Below, piece by piece: positions 5,906-14,774 of a stretch of 21,982 bases of DNA. Source of the stretch: an uncultured Prevotella sp. (GTDB taxonomy: Bacteria > Bacteroidota > Bacteroidia > Bacteroidales > Bacteroidaceae); assembly GCA_946999045.1 (NCBI GenBank), contig CAMQBR010000029.1, forward strand, positions 1-21,982. Reading direction: 5' to 3'. Position 1 is the first letter of the stretch. Every line of letters begins with the position of its first letter. A program made the translations under genes and the position numbers. The notes beneath the pieces are model-generated. The model did no database searches. It was not told the DNA's origin and worked only from the letters and a program-made list of their open reading frames with translations.

Positions 5906-5916
5906 TATTGATTCTT

Positions 5917-7248
5917 ATGAAAGTAATGAAGTTTGGAGGAACCTCTGTTGGTTCGCCAGAAAGAATAAAAAATGTAGCATCGCTCATCACAAAATCGGGC
6001 GAGCCTACCTTTGTTGTGCTTTCGGCTATGTCGGGCACCACCAATACATTAATTGAGATAGCCAACTATCTATACAAAAAAAATACAGCTGATGCAAATG
6101 CTCTTATCAACTCTTTGGAATGCAAATATATAAAACATATAGAAGCATTATATTCTACCAATGAATATAAGCAAAAAACAAAAAACTTTTTGAATGAAGA
6201 ATTTAACTACCTACGGTCATTTACCAAAGACTTCTTTACGTCTTTTGAAGAGAAATGTATTGTAGCCCAAGGCGAAATAATAAGCACCAACATGGCTGTT
6301 AACTATCTGCAAGAAAAGGGAGTGAAAACCATATTGCTGCCAGCACTCGACTTTATGCGCACAGACAAGAACGGCGACCCTAATACTTCGTACATACAAG
6401 AAAAGTTGTCTGTACTCATGAACAAGAACAAAAACTACCAAATATACATCTCGCAAGGTTTTATTTGTCGCAATGCATATGGCGAAATAGATAACTTATT
6501 GCGCGGAGGTTCTGATTATACAGCATCACTCATTGGAGCAGCCTTACCTGCTGACGAAATTGATATATGGACCGACATTGATGGTATGCACAACAATGAC
6601 CCACGAGTAGTGGAAAAGACGGAGGCCGTAAAGCAGCTCAACTTTGAAGAAGCAGCTGAATTGGCATACTTCGGAGCAAAGATTTTACACCCTACTTGCG
6701 TGCAACCAGCCAAATATGCTGGTATACCTGTTCGACTAAAGAATACACTTGAGCCAGATGCTCCTGGTACATTAATAAACAATGAGATAGAGCATGGTAA
6801 AATAAAAGCTGTTGCCGTTAAGGATAATATTATCGCCATTAAAATTAAATCATCGAGAATGCTTTTGGCAACTGGCTTTTTAAGAAAGGTATTCGATATA
6901 TTTGAGAGTTACCAAACACCTATTGATATGATTACAACCAGCGAGGTGGGTGTATCGGTAACCATAGACAATACTACTCATTTGGACGAGATTGAAGACG
7001 AACTGAAAAAGTTTGGTACTGTTACGGTAGACCATGATATGTGTATTATCTGCGTTGTTGGCGATTTGTCATGGAACAATGTTGGATTTGAGACATTGGT
7101 ATTAGAGGCATTGCAGGATATTCCTGTTCGTATGATTTCATATGGTGGCAGCAACTATAATATATCATTCTTGGTAAATGCTTGCGATAAAAAGAAAGCA
7201 TTGCTATCACTTAGCCACAAGCTCTTCTATAAAGATAAAAATAAGTAG
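5917..7248 (+). CDS. lysC: Aspartate kinase (monofunctional)
   Basis: Aspartokinase phosphorylates L-aspartate, the first step to lysine/diaminopimelate, threonine and methionine. The protein is 443 residues from the ATG at 5917. The N-terminal signature KFGGTSVGS (5-13) is present, as are the conserved EEAAELAYFGAKILHP segment near the end of the kinase domain and two C-terminal ACT repeats (one around SYQTPIDMITTSEVGVSV, one around VRMISYGGSNYNISFLV). ACT domains usually bind an end-product amino acid, so feedback control is expected, though which one cannot be read here. No homoserine dehydrogenase domain follows, so it is not the bifunctional ThrA type. A TTG at 5908 is an alternative start; the ATG at 5926 would also keep the signature. 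It lies 47 bp after ftsE with no promoter box seen, so readthrough is possible. Confidence 0.95.
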   Translation: MKVMKFGGTSVGSPERIKNVASLITKSGEPTFVVLSAMSGTTNTLIEIANYLYKKNTADANALINSLECKYIKHIEALYSTNEYKQKTKNFLNEEFNYLRSFTKDFFTSFEEKCIVAQGEIISTNMAVNYLQEKGVKTILLPALDFMRTDKNGDPNTSYIQEKLSVLMNKNKNYQIYISQGFICRNAYGEIDNLLRGGSDYTASLIGAALPADEIDIWTDIDGMHNNDPRVVEKTEAVKQLNFEEAAELAYFGAKILHPTCVQPAKYAGIPVRLKNTLEPDAPGTLINNEIEHGKIKAVAVKDNIIAIKIKSSRMLLATGFLRKVFDIFESYQTPIDMITTSEVGVSVTIDNTTHLDEIEDELKKFGTVTVDHDMCIICVVGDLSWNNVGFETLVLEALQDIPVRMISYGGSNYNISFLVNACDKKKALLSLSHKLFYKDKNK

Positions 7249-7589
7249 TAAGAAAAAATAACTGGAGCAACAAAGCCCTAAAGGGATTACACAAGACGAT
7301 CCTTACTTTTTATATATCATTATTCACCCCTTACAGGAGCAATTGTTTTACTATAGAGTTTATACACAATGGCATAAAGATAAGTCATACGCTATACTAT
7401 ATAGCCCTTTTTGGACTTACATTCAGCAACATTGTTATGCACCTCTATATAAAAAATCAAAAAATGCTTATGTTATTTTTTTTTCAACATTACTCAAAAA
7501 CAACAATCAACGGATAGTAAATATCCGCTTATAAATACTTATTAAGAATTATACAAGATTAAAGCTTTCATAGAATATATAAGGATAAT
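7249..7589. other. 341-bp intergenic region after lysC
   Basis: I see no convincing gene. It contains a small hairpin CCCT-AA-AGGG just after lysC, an A-run/T-run stretch at about 7447-7484 with a nine-T tract that could end transcription, and a 6-bp hairpin CGGATA/TATCCG (7511-7516, 7522-7527). No TAnnTTTG box was found before the downstream gene. An open frame at 7343-7534 starts at TTG and has no recognisable features. Confidence 0.5.
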
Positions 7590-8819
7590 ATGACATTATT
7601 CAATGAGATAACCATTATTTATGGTATAGCGATATTACTCATAGCTGTGCTTTCTCCCCTCTTCAATCCATTTTTTAGATTTAGAAGAGACTTGCATTTG
7701 CTGCATCTTTCCAATCAACACGAAGATGAAGATACGGAGAACTCTGATGTACAACAAATACAAACTAAGTATGAGACTGCTTTCTCAAAAACCAATAACA
7801 GTCAAGTAAAGGGTATAACGGTTTTAGTTACCGCTCACGATCAGGCTCAAGATTTGGAAAAACATTTGCCAAAGTTGCTTGAACAAGAATTTGATGGAGA
7901 GTTTCAAGTAGTAGTGGTAGCCGAACAAGGCGATCATGATACAGAAGACGTATTGACACGCTTGAGCAACAATCCGCATCTTTACGCTACCTTTATCCCA
8001 ACTTCATCGCGGTATATGAGCAGAAAAAAGTTATCAATTACCTTAGGTGTAAAGGCTGCTAAATACGAATGGATTGTTTTGCTCAATGCTGATAGCGAAC
8101 CTGCGAGCAAACTTTGGCTGCAACATATAGCAAAACAATGTAACAATAACGCACATTTAGTGTTGGGCTATTCTTTATACGAAGCCGATACCCCTAAGCA
8201 TTATCAGGTAGAACGTTTGTACGATGAGCTTTATTTGCTACATCAGGCTGCTCACGGAACAGCTTATCGTACCAACTCATGCAACTTAATATTTAGAAAG
8301 AAAGCATTTATTAAAGCAGAAGGATTTCGTGGTAACCTGCAATTGTTACGAGGCGAATATGACTTTATAGTAAACAAGTATGCAGAAAAAGGCACTAACC
8401 CTATTTGCATTGCCCCAGAAGCATGGGTGATAGAAGATGTTCCTACGAAAAGGCAATGGCGCAACAAACATTTGTTTGCTATTGCCTCTCGCCCATTGTT
8501 AAAACACTCACAGTGCATAAAGTTACTACATTTCATGGATACCTTTATGTTACACTTATCTTATATAGGCATTATAGCCGCAATGATTTATGCTATCTTA
8601 ACCTATAACTGGTTATTAACAGCTATAGCAGGAGTGGCATTGGTGCTGACAATTATATTAAGGGTACTAAGTTTCAAAGCTGCATTAAAATTCTTTCTGC
8701 CTAATATTTCGGTTTGGAGAGTACTTTTTTACGAACCTACCAAAATATGGAGAATTGTGATGTATAAGATAAGATACCAACGAGCCAACCAAAATGATTT
8801 TACCAGCCATAAGCTATAG
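7590..8819 (+). CDS. Membrane-associated GT2 family glycosyltransferase
   Basis: This is a 409-residue protein with an N-terminal membrane segment (about 7-26), a GT-A fold catalytic domain from about residue 75 and two C-terminal membrane segments (about 325-361). Visible GT2 features are the first beta strand with its loop ITVLVTAHDQAQDLEKHLP, the VVVVAEQGDHDTEDVL strand, and LLNADSEP (164-171) as the probable metal/nucleotide-sugar acidic motif. A basic C-terminal segment follows the last span. It should transfer a sugar from a nucleotide donor at the inner face of the membrane; donor and acceptor cannot be told. The start is supported by an AAGGA ribosome site at 7581-7585, four bases before the ATG. 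It is tightly linked to the next gene (2-bp gap) and to fbp, suggesting one operon. Confidence 0.87.
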   Translation: MTLFNEITIIYGIAILLIAVLSPLFNPFFRFRRDLHLLHLSNQHEDEDTENSDVQQIQTKYETAFSKTNNSQVKGITVLVTAHDQAQDLEKHLPKLLEQEFDGEFQVVVVAEQGDHDTEDVLTRLSNNPHLYATFIPTSSRYMSRKKLSITLGVKAAKYEWIVLLNADSEPASKLWLQHIAKQCNNNAHLVLGYSLYEADTPKHYQVERLYDELYLLHQAAHGTAYRTNSCNLIFRKKAFIKAEGFRGNLQLLRGEYDFIVNKYAEKGTNPICIAPEAWVIEDVPTKRQWRNKHLFAIASRPLLKHSQCIKLLHFMDTFMLHLSYIGIIAAMIYAILTYNWLLTAIAGVALVLTIILRVLSFKAALKFFLPNISVWRVLFYEPTKIWRIVMYKIRYQRANQNDFTSHKL

Positions 8820-8821
8820 CT

Positions 8822-9655
8822 ATGAATGTACAATTGTATATGCCGGCAAAGATAGCTGAGCAGCCACTTTATCTGCAATATTTTGAAATGCTGAAAGCAG
8901 GAATTACTGCCAACGAGGATATTCATCTCACGGATAAGTTTCCTACGCTTATTCATGTATTTGGTGCATGGAATGCTAAGACAGCACAACATTTAATACA
9001 AGCTCACCGTTTGCTTATACCCACGGTTTATTCACCTTTGGGCGAATTAGCACCATGGTGGCTGCATTGGCAGTACACGCATATGAGTCTATCTAAGATA
9101 TATTCACAAAAAATAAGTACGCAAAAAGCTAACACGGTGGTGGCATGGGGCGAACTGGAGAAACAAGCCATTGAACAAAAAAAATGGAATAACCAGGTAA
9201 AAGTGGTACGTAATCCTATCATCTCTAACAGCATTACTGCAGAAGAATGTATAGGTAAAATCTTAAAAATATATCAGCATACGATAGAAAGACATGACGA
9301 GAAAATAAGGAAACAAATTGCCGAACGAGTAGACCGTATTGATAAAGAGCATACACTTGAGCATAAGTTTTGCGAACTTTTACTTTATGTACGTTATCAA
9401 TATCACAGAAAAAATATATCAAGTGATTCACTAAAAAAGTTATCTATATCGTTGTTGACAGTAGATTATGATGAGGATTTACTAAAAAATATGATATTTA
9501 GGTTACATGAAGATAAATTCACATCGCACATTTTACAAATTCTAAGCGATGATTATGAACTGACAGAAGGATTTATGCCCATGAACACATTAGATGATAA
9601 AGAAACAAAAAAAATAAAAGCGGTTATCAACAAAAACGCTACAAAATATGTATAA
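8822..9655 (+). CDS. Unknown protein resembling the N-terminal half of a GT-B glycosyltransferase
   Basis: This is a 277-residue cytosolic protein. Residues 1 to about 135 look like the first Rossmann domain of a GT4-type enzyme: LIHVFGAW (43-50), PTVYSPLGELAPW (67-79), ANTVVAWGELEK (103-114) and a VVRNPI inter-domain-like segment (128-133). The second, nucleotide-sugar-binding domain expected after this is missing. Instead residues about 140-277 are polar and predicted helical, with many Lys/Glu and no sugar-nucleotide motif. It starts 2 bp after the glycosyltransferase and ends 14 bp before fbp, so translation is probably coupled. It may be a partner of the upstream GT2 enzyme or a catalytically dead relative. 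The function is not known, and the family assignment is an inference from motif pattern. Confidence 0.72.
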   Translation: MNVQLYMPAKIAEQPLYLQYFEMLKAGITANEDIHLTDKFPTLIHVFGAWNAKTAQHLIQAHRLLIPTVYSPLGELAPWWLHWQYTHMSLSKIYSQKISTQKANTVVAWGELEKQAIEQKKWNNQVKVVRNPIISNSITAEECIGKILKIYQHTIERHDEKIRKQIAERVDRIDKEHTLEHKFCELLLYVRYQYHRKNISSDSLKKLSISLLTVDYDEDLLKNMIFRLHEDKFTSHILQILSDDYELTEGFMPMNTLDDKETKKIKAVINKNATKYV

Positions 9656-9669
9656 ACAAAAAGATATAA

Positions 9670-11664
9670 ATGGAATATAAACATTTTAGCAAACAAGATT
9701 TACAATATTTAGAACTATTATCGGTAACATTTCCTACCATTGCAGAGGCAAGCACAGAGATTATTAACTTGCAAGCCATATTGCATCTACCAAAAGGAAC
9801 TGAACATTTTTTGGCTGATATTCATGGTGAATATGAAGCCTTTCAGCATGTATTAAAGAATGCTTCGGGTAATATCAAACGAAAGGTGCACGAGTTGTTT
9901 GGCAATACATTGCGCGAAAATGAGAAACGAGAGCTCTGCACGCTAATTTACTACCCTGAACAAAAGCTGGAGTTGGTTAAGACTACCGAAGAAGATATAT
10001 ACGACTGGTATCACATTACCTTACACCAACTGGTTTTGGTATGCCGTGATGTATCAAGTAAGTACACTCGTTCTAAGGTTCGCAAGGCCCTTCCAAAAGA
10101 TTTTAACTATATCATACAAGAACTACTTAATGAAAATGGAGGCCCCAGTAGCAAGACGGCTTATTATAATGTGATTATTGAAACAATTATATCAACTGGT
10201 CGTGCTGATGATTTCATCATTGCTTTGGCGCACGTTATACAGCGTCTTGCTATAGATCAACTACACATTTTAGGAGATATCTACGACCGCGGACCTGGTG
10301 CACACATCATTATGGACACCATGAAGCGTTATCACAGCTGGGATATACAATGGGGAAATCATGACATTTTGTGGATGGGAGCAAGCGTAGGTAACAATGC
10401 TTGTATATGCAACGTAATACGCTTATCGCTTCGCTATGCTAACTTAGTTACTTTGGAAGAAGGCTATGGTATCAATCTTGTGCCATTGGCAACATTCGCT
10501 ATTGAAACTTATGGAGATGATCCGTGCGAGGAATTTTATCCAAAACTATCGGGTGGATCTAAAGAAATAGACGAAAAGACGCTTCGACTTACGGCTCTCA
10601 TGCACAAAGCCATTGCCATTATACAGTTTAAGGAAGAAGCTCAATTATTTGAGAAACATCCAGAATGGAAGATGAAAAACAGAGGATTGTTTAACTTTAT
10701 CAATTATGAAAAGGGAACTATCCTGTTGGAAGGTAAAGAATATCAACTAAAAAGTAACTATTTTCCAACCATCAATCCCGAGCATCCCAATGAGTTAACT
10801 CCCGAAGAACAAGAATTGATGAACAGATTGCACCACTCTTTTACAGTAAATGAGAAGCTGCACAAGCACATGAAACTATTGCTTCAACACGGATGTATGT
10901 ACAATATTTGCAACGGCAACTTACTTTTCCATGCTTCTATCCCATTAAACGAGGATGGAACATTAAGAGAAGTGGAGATTTATCCTGGCAAGAAATATGC
11001 TGGCAAACAACTTATGCACCAAACAGGTATGCTTATCCGTACAGCTTTCCAGCACGATGCAGATGACGAAGAGAAGCAATATAGCATTGATTATTTCTTG
11101 TATTTGTGGTCGGGGCCTAACAGCCCATTGTTCAACAAGTCAAAGATGGCTACCTTTGAACGCTACTTCATAGCAGAAAAAGAAACGCACCACGAAGAGA
11201 AAGGCAATTATTTTAAGCTACGTGATCGTGAAGATATTGTGGATAACATATTGGATGCATTTGAGGTAAAGGGTTCTACTCGACATATTATCAATGGGCA
11301 TGTTCCTGTTCATGTAATGAATGGAGAGAATCCTATTAAGGCAAATGGCAAGCTAATGGTTATAGATGGTGGCTTTTCTCAAGCCTATCACAAAGAAACA
11401 GGCATTGCTGGTTATACCTTGGTATACCATAGTCGTGGCTTTCAGTTGGTACAACACGAACCTTTTACTAGTACAGAAGATGCCATACAGCGTGGAACTG
11501 ACATTATTGGAACAACGCAAATTGTAGAGATGAGCACCCAACGAATGTTGGTGGCCGATACGGATAAAGGTGCAGAACTAAAGCAACAAATAAAGCATCT
11601 TGAAGATTTATTATATGCTTATCGACATGGTTTGCTGAAAGAGAAGGAAATAAACGGGAAGTAA
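9670..11664 (+). CDS. fbp: Fructose-1,6-bisphosphatase, class III
   Basis: Hydrolyses fructose 1,6-bisphosphate to fructose 6-phosphate in gluconeogenesis. At 664 residues it has the usual length of the class III (Firmicutes/Bacteroidetes) enzyme, unrelated in fold to E. coli Fbp and GlpX. It is a calcineurin-type metallophosphatase: LADIHGE (48-54, Asp50 and His52), GDIYDRG (202-208), GNHD (229-232), a later NGHVPV and VIDGGFS near the C terminus supply the metal-binding residues. The inserted middle region is typical of the family. It follows the unknown GT-B-like gene by 14 bp and ends 17 bp before a strong bidirectional terminator, so it closes the operon that begins at 7590. The pairing with glycosyltransferases is not functionally explained. 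Confidence 0.96.
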   Translation: MEYKHFSKQDLQYLELLSVTFPTIAEASTEIINLQAILHLPKGTEHFLADIHGEYEAFQHVLKNASGNIKRKVHELFGNTLRENEKRELCTLIYYPEQKLELVKTTEEDIYDWYHITLHQLVLVCRDVSSKYTRSKVRKALPKDFNYIIQELLNENGGPSSKTAYYNVIIETIISTGRADDFIIALAHVIQRLAIDQLHILGDIYDRGPGAHIIMDTMKRYHSWDIQWGNHDILWMGASVGNNACICNVIRLSLRYANLVTLEEGYGINLVPLATFAIETYGDDPCEEFYPKLSGGSKEIDEKTLRLTALMHKAIAIIQFKEEAQLFEKHPEWKMKNRGLFNFINYEKGTILLEGKEYQLKSNYFPTINPEHPNELTPEEQELMNRLHHSFTVNEKLHKHMKLLLQHGCMYNICNGNLLFHASIPLNEDGTLREVEIYPGKKYAGKQLMHQTGMLIRTAFQHDADDEEKQYSIDYFLYLWSGPNSPLFNKSKMATFERYFIAEKETHHEEKGNYFKLRDREDIVDNILDAFEVKGSTRHIINGHVPVHVMNGENPIKANGKLMVIDGGFSQAYHKETGIAGYTLVYHSRGFQLVQHEPFTSTEDAIQRGTDIIGTTQIVEMSTQRMLVADTDKGAELKQQIKHLEDLLYAYRHGLLKEKEINGK

Positions 11665-11681
11665 TTTGTTAGAAAACATTC

Positions 11682-11733
11682 AAAAAAAAAACTCTGCCAA
11701 ATTTATAAACAGAAATTTGGCAGAGTTTTTTTT
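11682..11733. terminator. Bidirectional rho-independent terminator between fbp and nuoN
   Basis: A perfect 16-bp stem AAACTCTGCCAAATTT/AAATTTGGCAGAGTTT (11689-11704 and 11713-11728) has an 8-nt loop. It is flanked by a nine-base A-run on the left and a T-run on the right, so it gives a stem plus U-tract in both directions. It serves the convergent fbp operon (+) and nuo operon (-). Confidence 0.95.
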
Positions 11734-11753
11734 ATATGGAATAATCGTTTGTA

Positions 11754-13232
11754 TTACATCGCTACGGCAGCAGTATGTATCCAATTGAATACCAATGAGC
11801 ATACACCAAAGAGCAACACACCTACCGTACATAAAGCCAAAGCCAACTTGGTATTGGCATGGCTCTTGAATGTAGGCAAAGGATTGTCGTTCTTATTAAT
11901 GTACATAGCCTTTACAATTAGCAGATAATAGTACAGAGATATAACGGTGTTAATCAATGCTATGAACAGCACGATATATGCCCATGCTCCTACTTGTGTA
12001 CCTAAGTTGGCATTTTTAACAGCTGCCATGAAGATAAAAAACTTAGAGAACATACCTGCAAAAGGAGGAATACCTGCCAATGAGAATAAAGCTAAAGTCA
12101 TTAGGAAAGCTAACTTTGGATTGGTTTTGTACAATCCATTGTAACTGTCCATCTCTACTGTGCCACCGTTATGATTTTCTACGGCTGCAATAATAGTAAA
12201 TACAGAGAGGTTAGCTACTACGTAAATAAGTACATAGAACGTAAGAGAAGCCACACTCATTGCAGAATTACCAACAATGGCCAATACGATGTATCCGGCT
12301 TGAGAGATAGAACTAAATGCCATGAAACGCTTCAAATCACTTTGGCGTATGGCAAAGAGATTGGCTACGGTAATAGAGAGTACAACAATAATGTACAACA
12401 TATATTGCCAGTATTCTACCATTGGAGCAAACACTTTCATCAAGATAGCGCAAAGCGTAAAGGCAGCAGCGCCCTTACTTACTACCGACAAATAACCTGT
12501 AACGGTAGTAGGCGCACCCTGATAGGTGTCGGCTGTCCAAAAATGGAATGGCACCAAACTTATCTTAAAGCCTAACCCACTAAAGAAGAACACCATGCCT
12601 AAGATGGTAAGAGGTGTGGCTGTAAGCTGCGCTGTTATATCATCAAAGTAGAGAGTACCTGCAGCTCCATAGACAAAACTAATACCATAGAGCATTACAC
12701 CACTTGAGAATGTTGCGGTAAGTATAAACTTAGCAGCAGCTTCTGCTGAATGGTGGCGATATTTGTCTAATGCCACTAAGCATGACATAGGTACACTCGC
12801 CAACTCTAAACCTAAGAAGAAGAGCAAAAAGTGATTGGCACTTACCATGAAGTTCATACCTAACAAGGTAGATAAGGTAAGCAAATAGAACTCTCCCTCC
12901 TTAAATGCTGTATCATTGCGCGATAGCCATTCACGAGATTGTATGAGCACAATGAGTGTGGCAAATGCCATTATCGTCTTAATAACTCCTATAGAAGGCG
13001 ATGTGGTATACATTCCTGCAAAGAGAGTTGTAGATGCGGTAGGCAATATATTCAGCAATATATGTACAAACATAAGTACGCAAACCAGTGGATTAAACCA
13101 CGAACGGCGGCGATCGGTGGGTGTAAGCGTACGTACCTTCTGTGCCGAACAGAAGTCGACTATAAACGTGATAACCAAGATAGCAGCGAGCGATACCTCA
13201 GGCATCATTTGTAGAAATTGACTGTAATTCAT
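11754..13232 (-). CDS. nuoN: NADH-quinone oxidoreductase (complex I) subunit N
   Basis: This is a 492-residue polytopic membrane protein of the Mrp-antiporter-like family, one of three proton-translocating subunits of the membrane arm. Key residues of the channel are present: Glu143 in FLGLELASVP (TM5 Glu), Lys223 in GFKISLVPFHFW (TM7 Lys) and Lys253 in SVVSKGAAAF (TM8 Lys), matching Glu133, Lys217 and Lys247 of E. coli NuoN. The DTYQGAPTTVTGYLSV segment is characteristic of NuoN rather than L or M. It is the last gene of the operon, 13 bp after nuoM and 21 bp before the shared terminator. Confidence 0.96.
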   Translation of the reverse strand: MNYSQFLQMMPEVSLAAILVITFIVDFCSAQKVRTLTPTDRRRSWFNPLVCVLMFVHILLNILPTASTTLFAGMYTTSPSIGVIKTIMAFATLIVLIQSREWLSRNDTAFKEGEFYLLTLSTLLGMNFMVSANHFLLFFLGLELASVPMSCLVALDKYRHHSAEAAAKFILTATFSSGVMLYGISFVYGAAGTLYFDDITAQLTATPLTILGMVFFFSGLGFKISLVPFHFWTADTYQGAPTTVTGYLSVVSKGAAAFTLCAILMKVFAPMVEYWQYMLYIIVVLSITVANLFAIRQSDLKRFMAFSSISQAGYIVLAIVGNSAMSVASLTFYVLIYVVANLSVFTIIAAVENHNGGTVEMDSYNGLYKTNPKLAFLMTLALFSLAGIPPFAGMFSKFFIFMAAVKNANLGTQVGAWAYIVLFIALINTVISLYYYLLIVKAMYINKNDNPLPTFKSHANTKLALALCTVGVLLFGVCSLVFNWIHTAAVAM

Positions 13233-13245
13233 TTTCTTAATTTCA

Positions 13246-14730
13246 TTAGTGGATTATATTCATCAGAATAGGACCTACTGCATCTCTGATAACATTATCT
13301 GCCCAAAGCGGTGCAATACCAAGTCCGGCAACACAGAAGATAAGACATATCACAGCAACACGCTCATCCCAAGTAGCATCGGTTAACTCCAAGTAATGTG
13401 GATCGGCAACCTTTTGATAAAGTATCTTACCTACTACACGTAAAATGTATACCGCTGTAATAACGATAGAGGTACATGCAATAATGGTTGCAGAGCGGTG
13501 AAAGAGGTCGTTATTGGCAAACGAACCGATAAAGACGGTCATCTCTGCCACAAATCCAGAGAAGCCAGGCAAACCTAAGTTAGCCAAACCTGCAATAACA
13601 TAACCTACACTTAAGAAAGGCATAATCTTCATTAAACCACCTAACTTGCGTACGTCGCGTGTATGAGTTCTACCATAAATCATACCAATAAGCGCAAAGA
13701 ACAAGGCTGTCATCAAACCATGTGAAAGCATTTGTAAGATAGCACCCGTACAAGAAGTTTGGGTCATCATTAACAAAGCAAACAACACCAAACCACAGTG
13801 GCTTACTGAAGAGTAGGCGTTGATATATTTCAAGTCGGTTTGTACACAAGCTGAGAGTGCTCCATACACAACAGATATTGTAGTAAGGATGATAAATATC
13901 CAAGACAATTCGTGTGCCGCATCTGGCAATAAGAACATGGCAATACGGAAACATCCGTATCCTCCTAACTTCATCAGTACACCTGCATGCAACATTGATA
14001 CGGCAGTAGGTGCCGAAGCATGACCATCAGGCGACCATGTATGGAAGGGGAACAAAGCGCCAAGTACACCAAACCCTATGAAGATAAGTGGGAAGAATAC
14101 TTTCTGTATGTTTACAGGGATGTTGTGTGCGTGCGCTATTTCAAGGATATTCATGGTAGAAGCTCCACTAAAGAAGTAAATACCGAGAATACCCATTATC
14201 AATAAAGCACTGCCCCCCATCAACATCAAGGTAAGTTTCATTGCTGCATACTCCTTTGGTCCACTACCCCACACACCAATAAGTAAGTACATTGGGATAA
14301 GAGCTACCTCATAGAACATAAACATGGTAAACATATCAATGCTAATAAAGAAGCCGTAGACACCCGTGCTCAACAAGGTAAACCACAAGAAATACTCCTT
14401 AGTCATAGGTTTGAGCTGCCAAGAAGCAAACGTACCAGTAAACACAATGATACTTGATAACAGCAACATCACTACCGAGATGCCATCAACACCTACACTA
14501 TAACAAATGTTGAGCGGTTGAAACCATGGTGCACTATATGTAAATAGCATGGTGTCGGTATTACCTGCATGGCGCATCTGAATAAAAGTAATGGTAAGCC
14601 AAATAGACAATGCCAACAAGGCAGAAGCACCAACCACCATTACGCCTCGTACTTGATTGAGGTTGCGGGCTAACCAAAGCCCTAACAACATCAAGACGGG
14701 AATTACAACGAATAATGTTAATATACTCAT
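13246..14730 (-). CDS. nuoM: Complex I subunit M
   Basis: This is a 494-residue polytopic antiporter-like subunit. TM5 Glu141 (MFYEVALIPMYLLIG) and the TM8 Lys254 (GVLMKLGGYG) are present, as is the FHTWSPDGHASAPTAVSML signature. At the position of the TM7 lysine (Lys234 in E. coli NuoM, in AVKMPVVPLH) this protein has Leu223 (FGVLGALFPFH), so a residue regarded as central to proton transfer is missing. I believe related NuoM proteins of other anaerobes share this version, but cannot check. There are 44 bp between nuoL and this gene and 13 bp to nuoN. The identity as NuoM is clear; whether it pumps in the usual way is open. Confidence 0.95.
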   Translation of the reverse strand: MSILTLFVVIPVLMLLGLWLARNLNQVRGVMVVGASALLALSIWLTITFIQMRHAGNTDTMLFTYSAPWFQPLNICYSVGVDGISVVMLLLSSIIVFTGTFASWQLKPMTKEYFLWFTLLSTGVYGFFISIDMFTMFMFYEVALIPMYLLIGVWGSGPKEYAAMKLTLMLMGGSALLIMGILGIYFFSGASTMNILEIAHAHNIPVNIQKVFFPLIFIGFGVLGALFPFHTWSPDGHASAPTAVSMLHAGVLMKLGGYGCFRIAMFLLPDAAHELSWIFIILTTISVVYGALSACVQTDLKYINAYSSVSHCGLVLFALLMMTQTSCTGAILQMLSHGLMTALFFALIGMIYGRTHTRDVRKLGGLMKIMPFLSVGYVIAGLANLGLPGFSGFVAEMTVFIGSFANNDLFHRSATIIACTSIVITAVYILRVVGKILYQKVADPHYLELTDATWDERVAVICLIFCVAGLGIAPLWADNVIRDAVGPILMNIIH

Positions 14731-14774
14731 TTTTCCAAGAAATTCATTTAATATTTACATTCTTATTCAATGCA

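Noticed and set aside
7343..7534. Plus-strand open frame of 63 codons between lysC and the glycosyltransferase
   Set aside because: It has a TTG start, no ribosome site, an aromatic-rich low-complexity composition and no recognisable feature.
12171..12575. Plus-strand open frame of 134 codons inside nuoN, and similar ones across nuoM, nuoL and nuoCD
   Set aside because: All are antisense to strongly conserved complex I genes and carry no protein features of their own.
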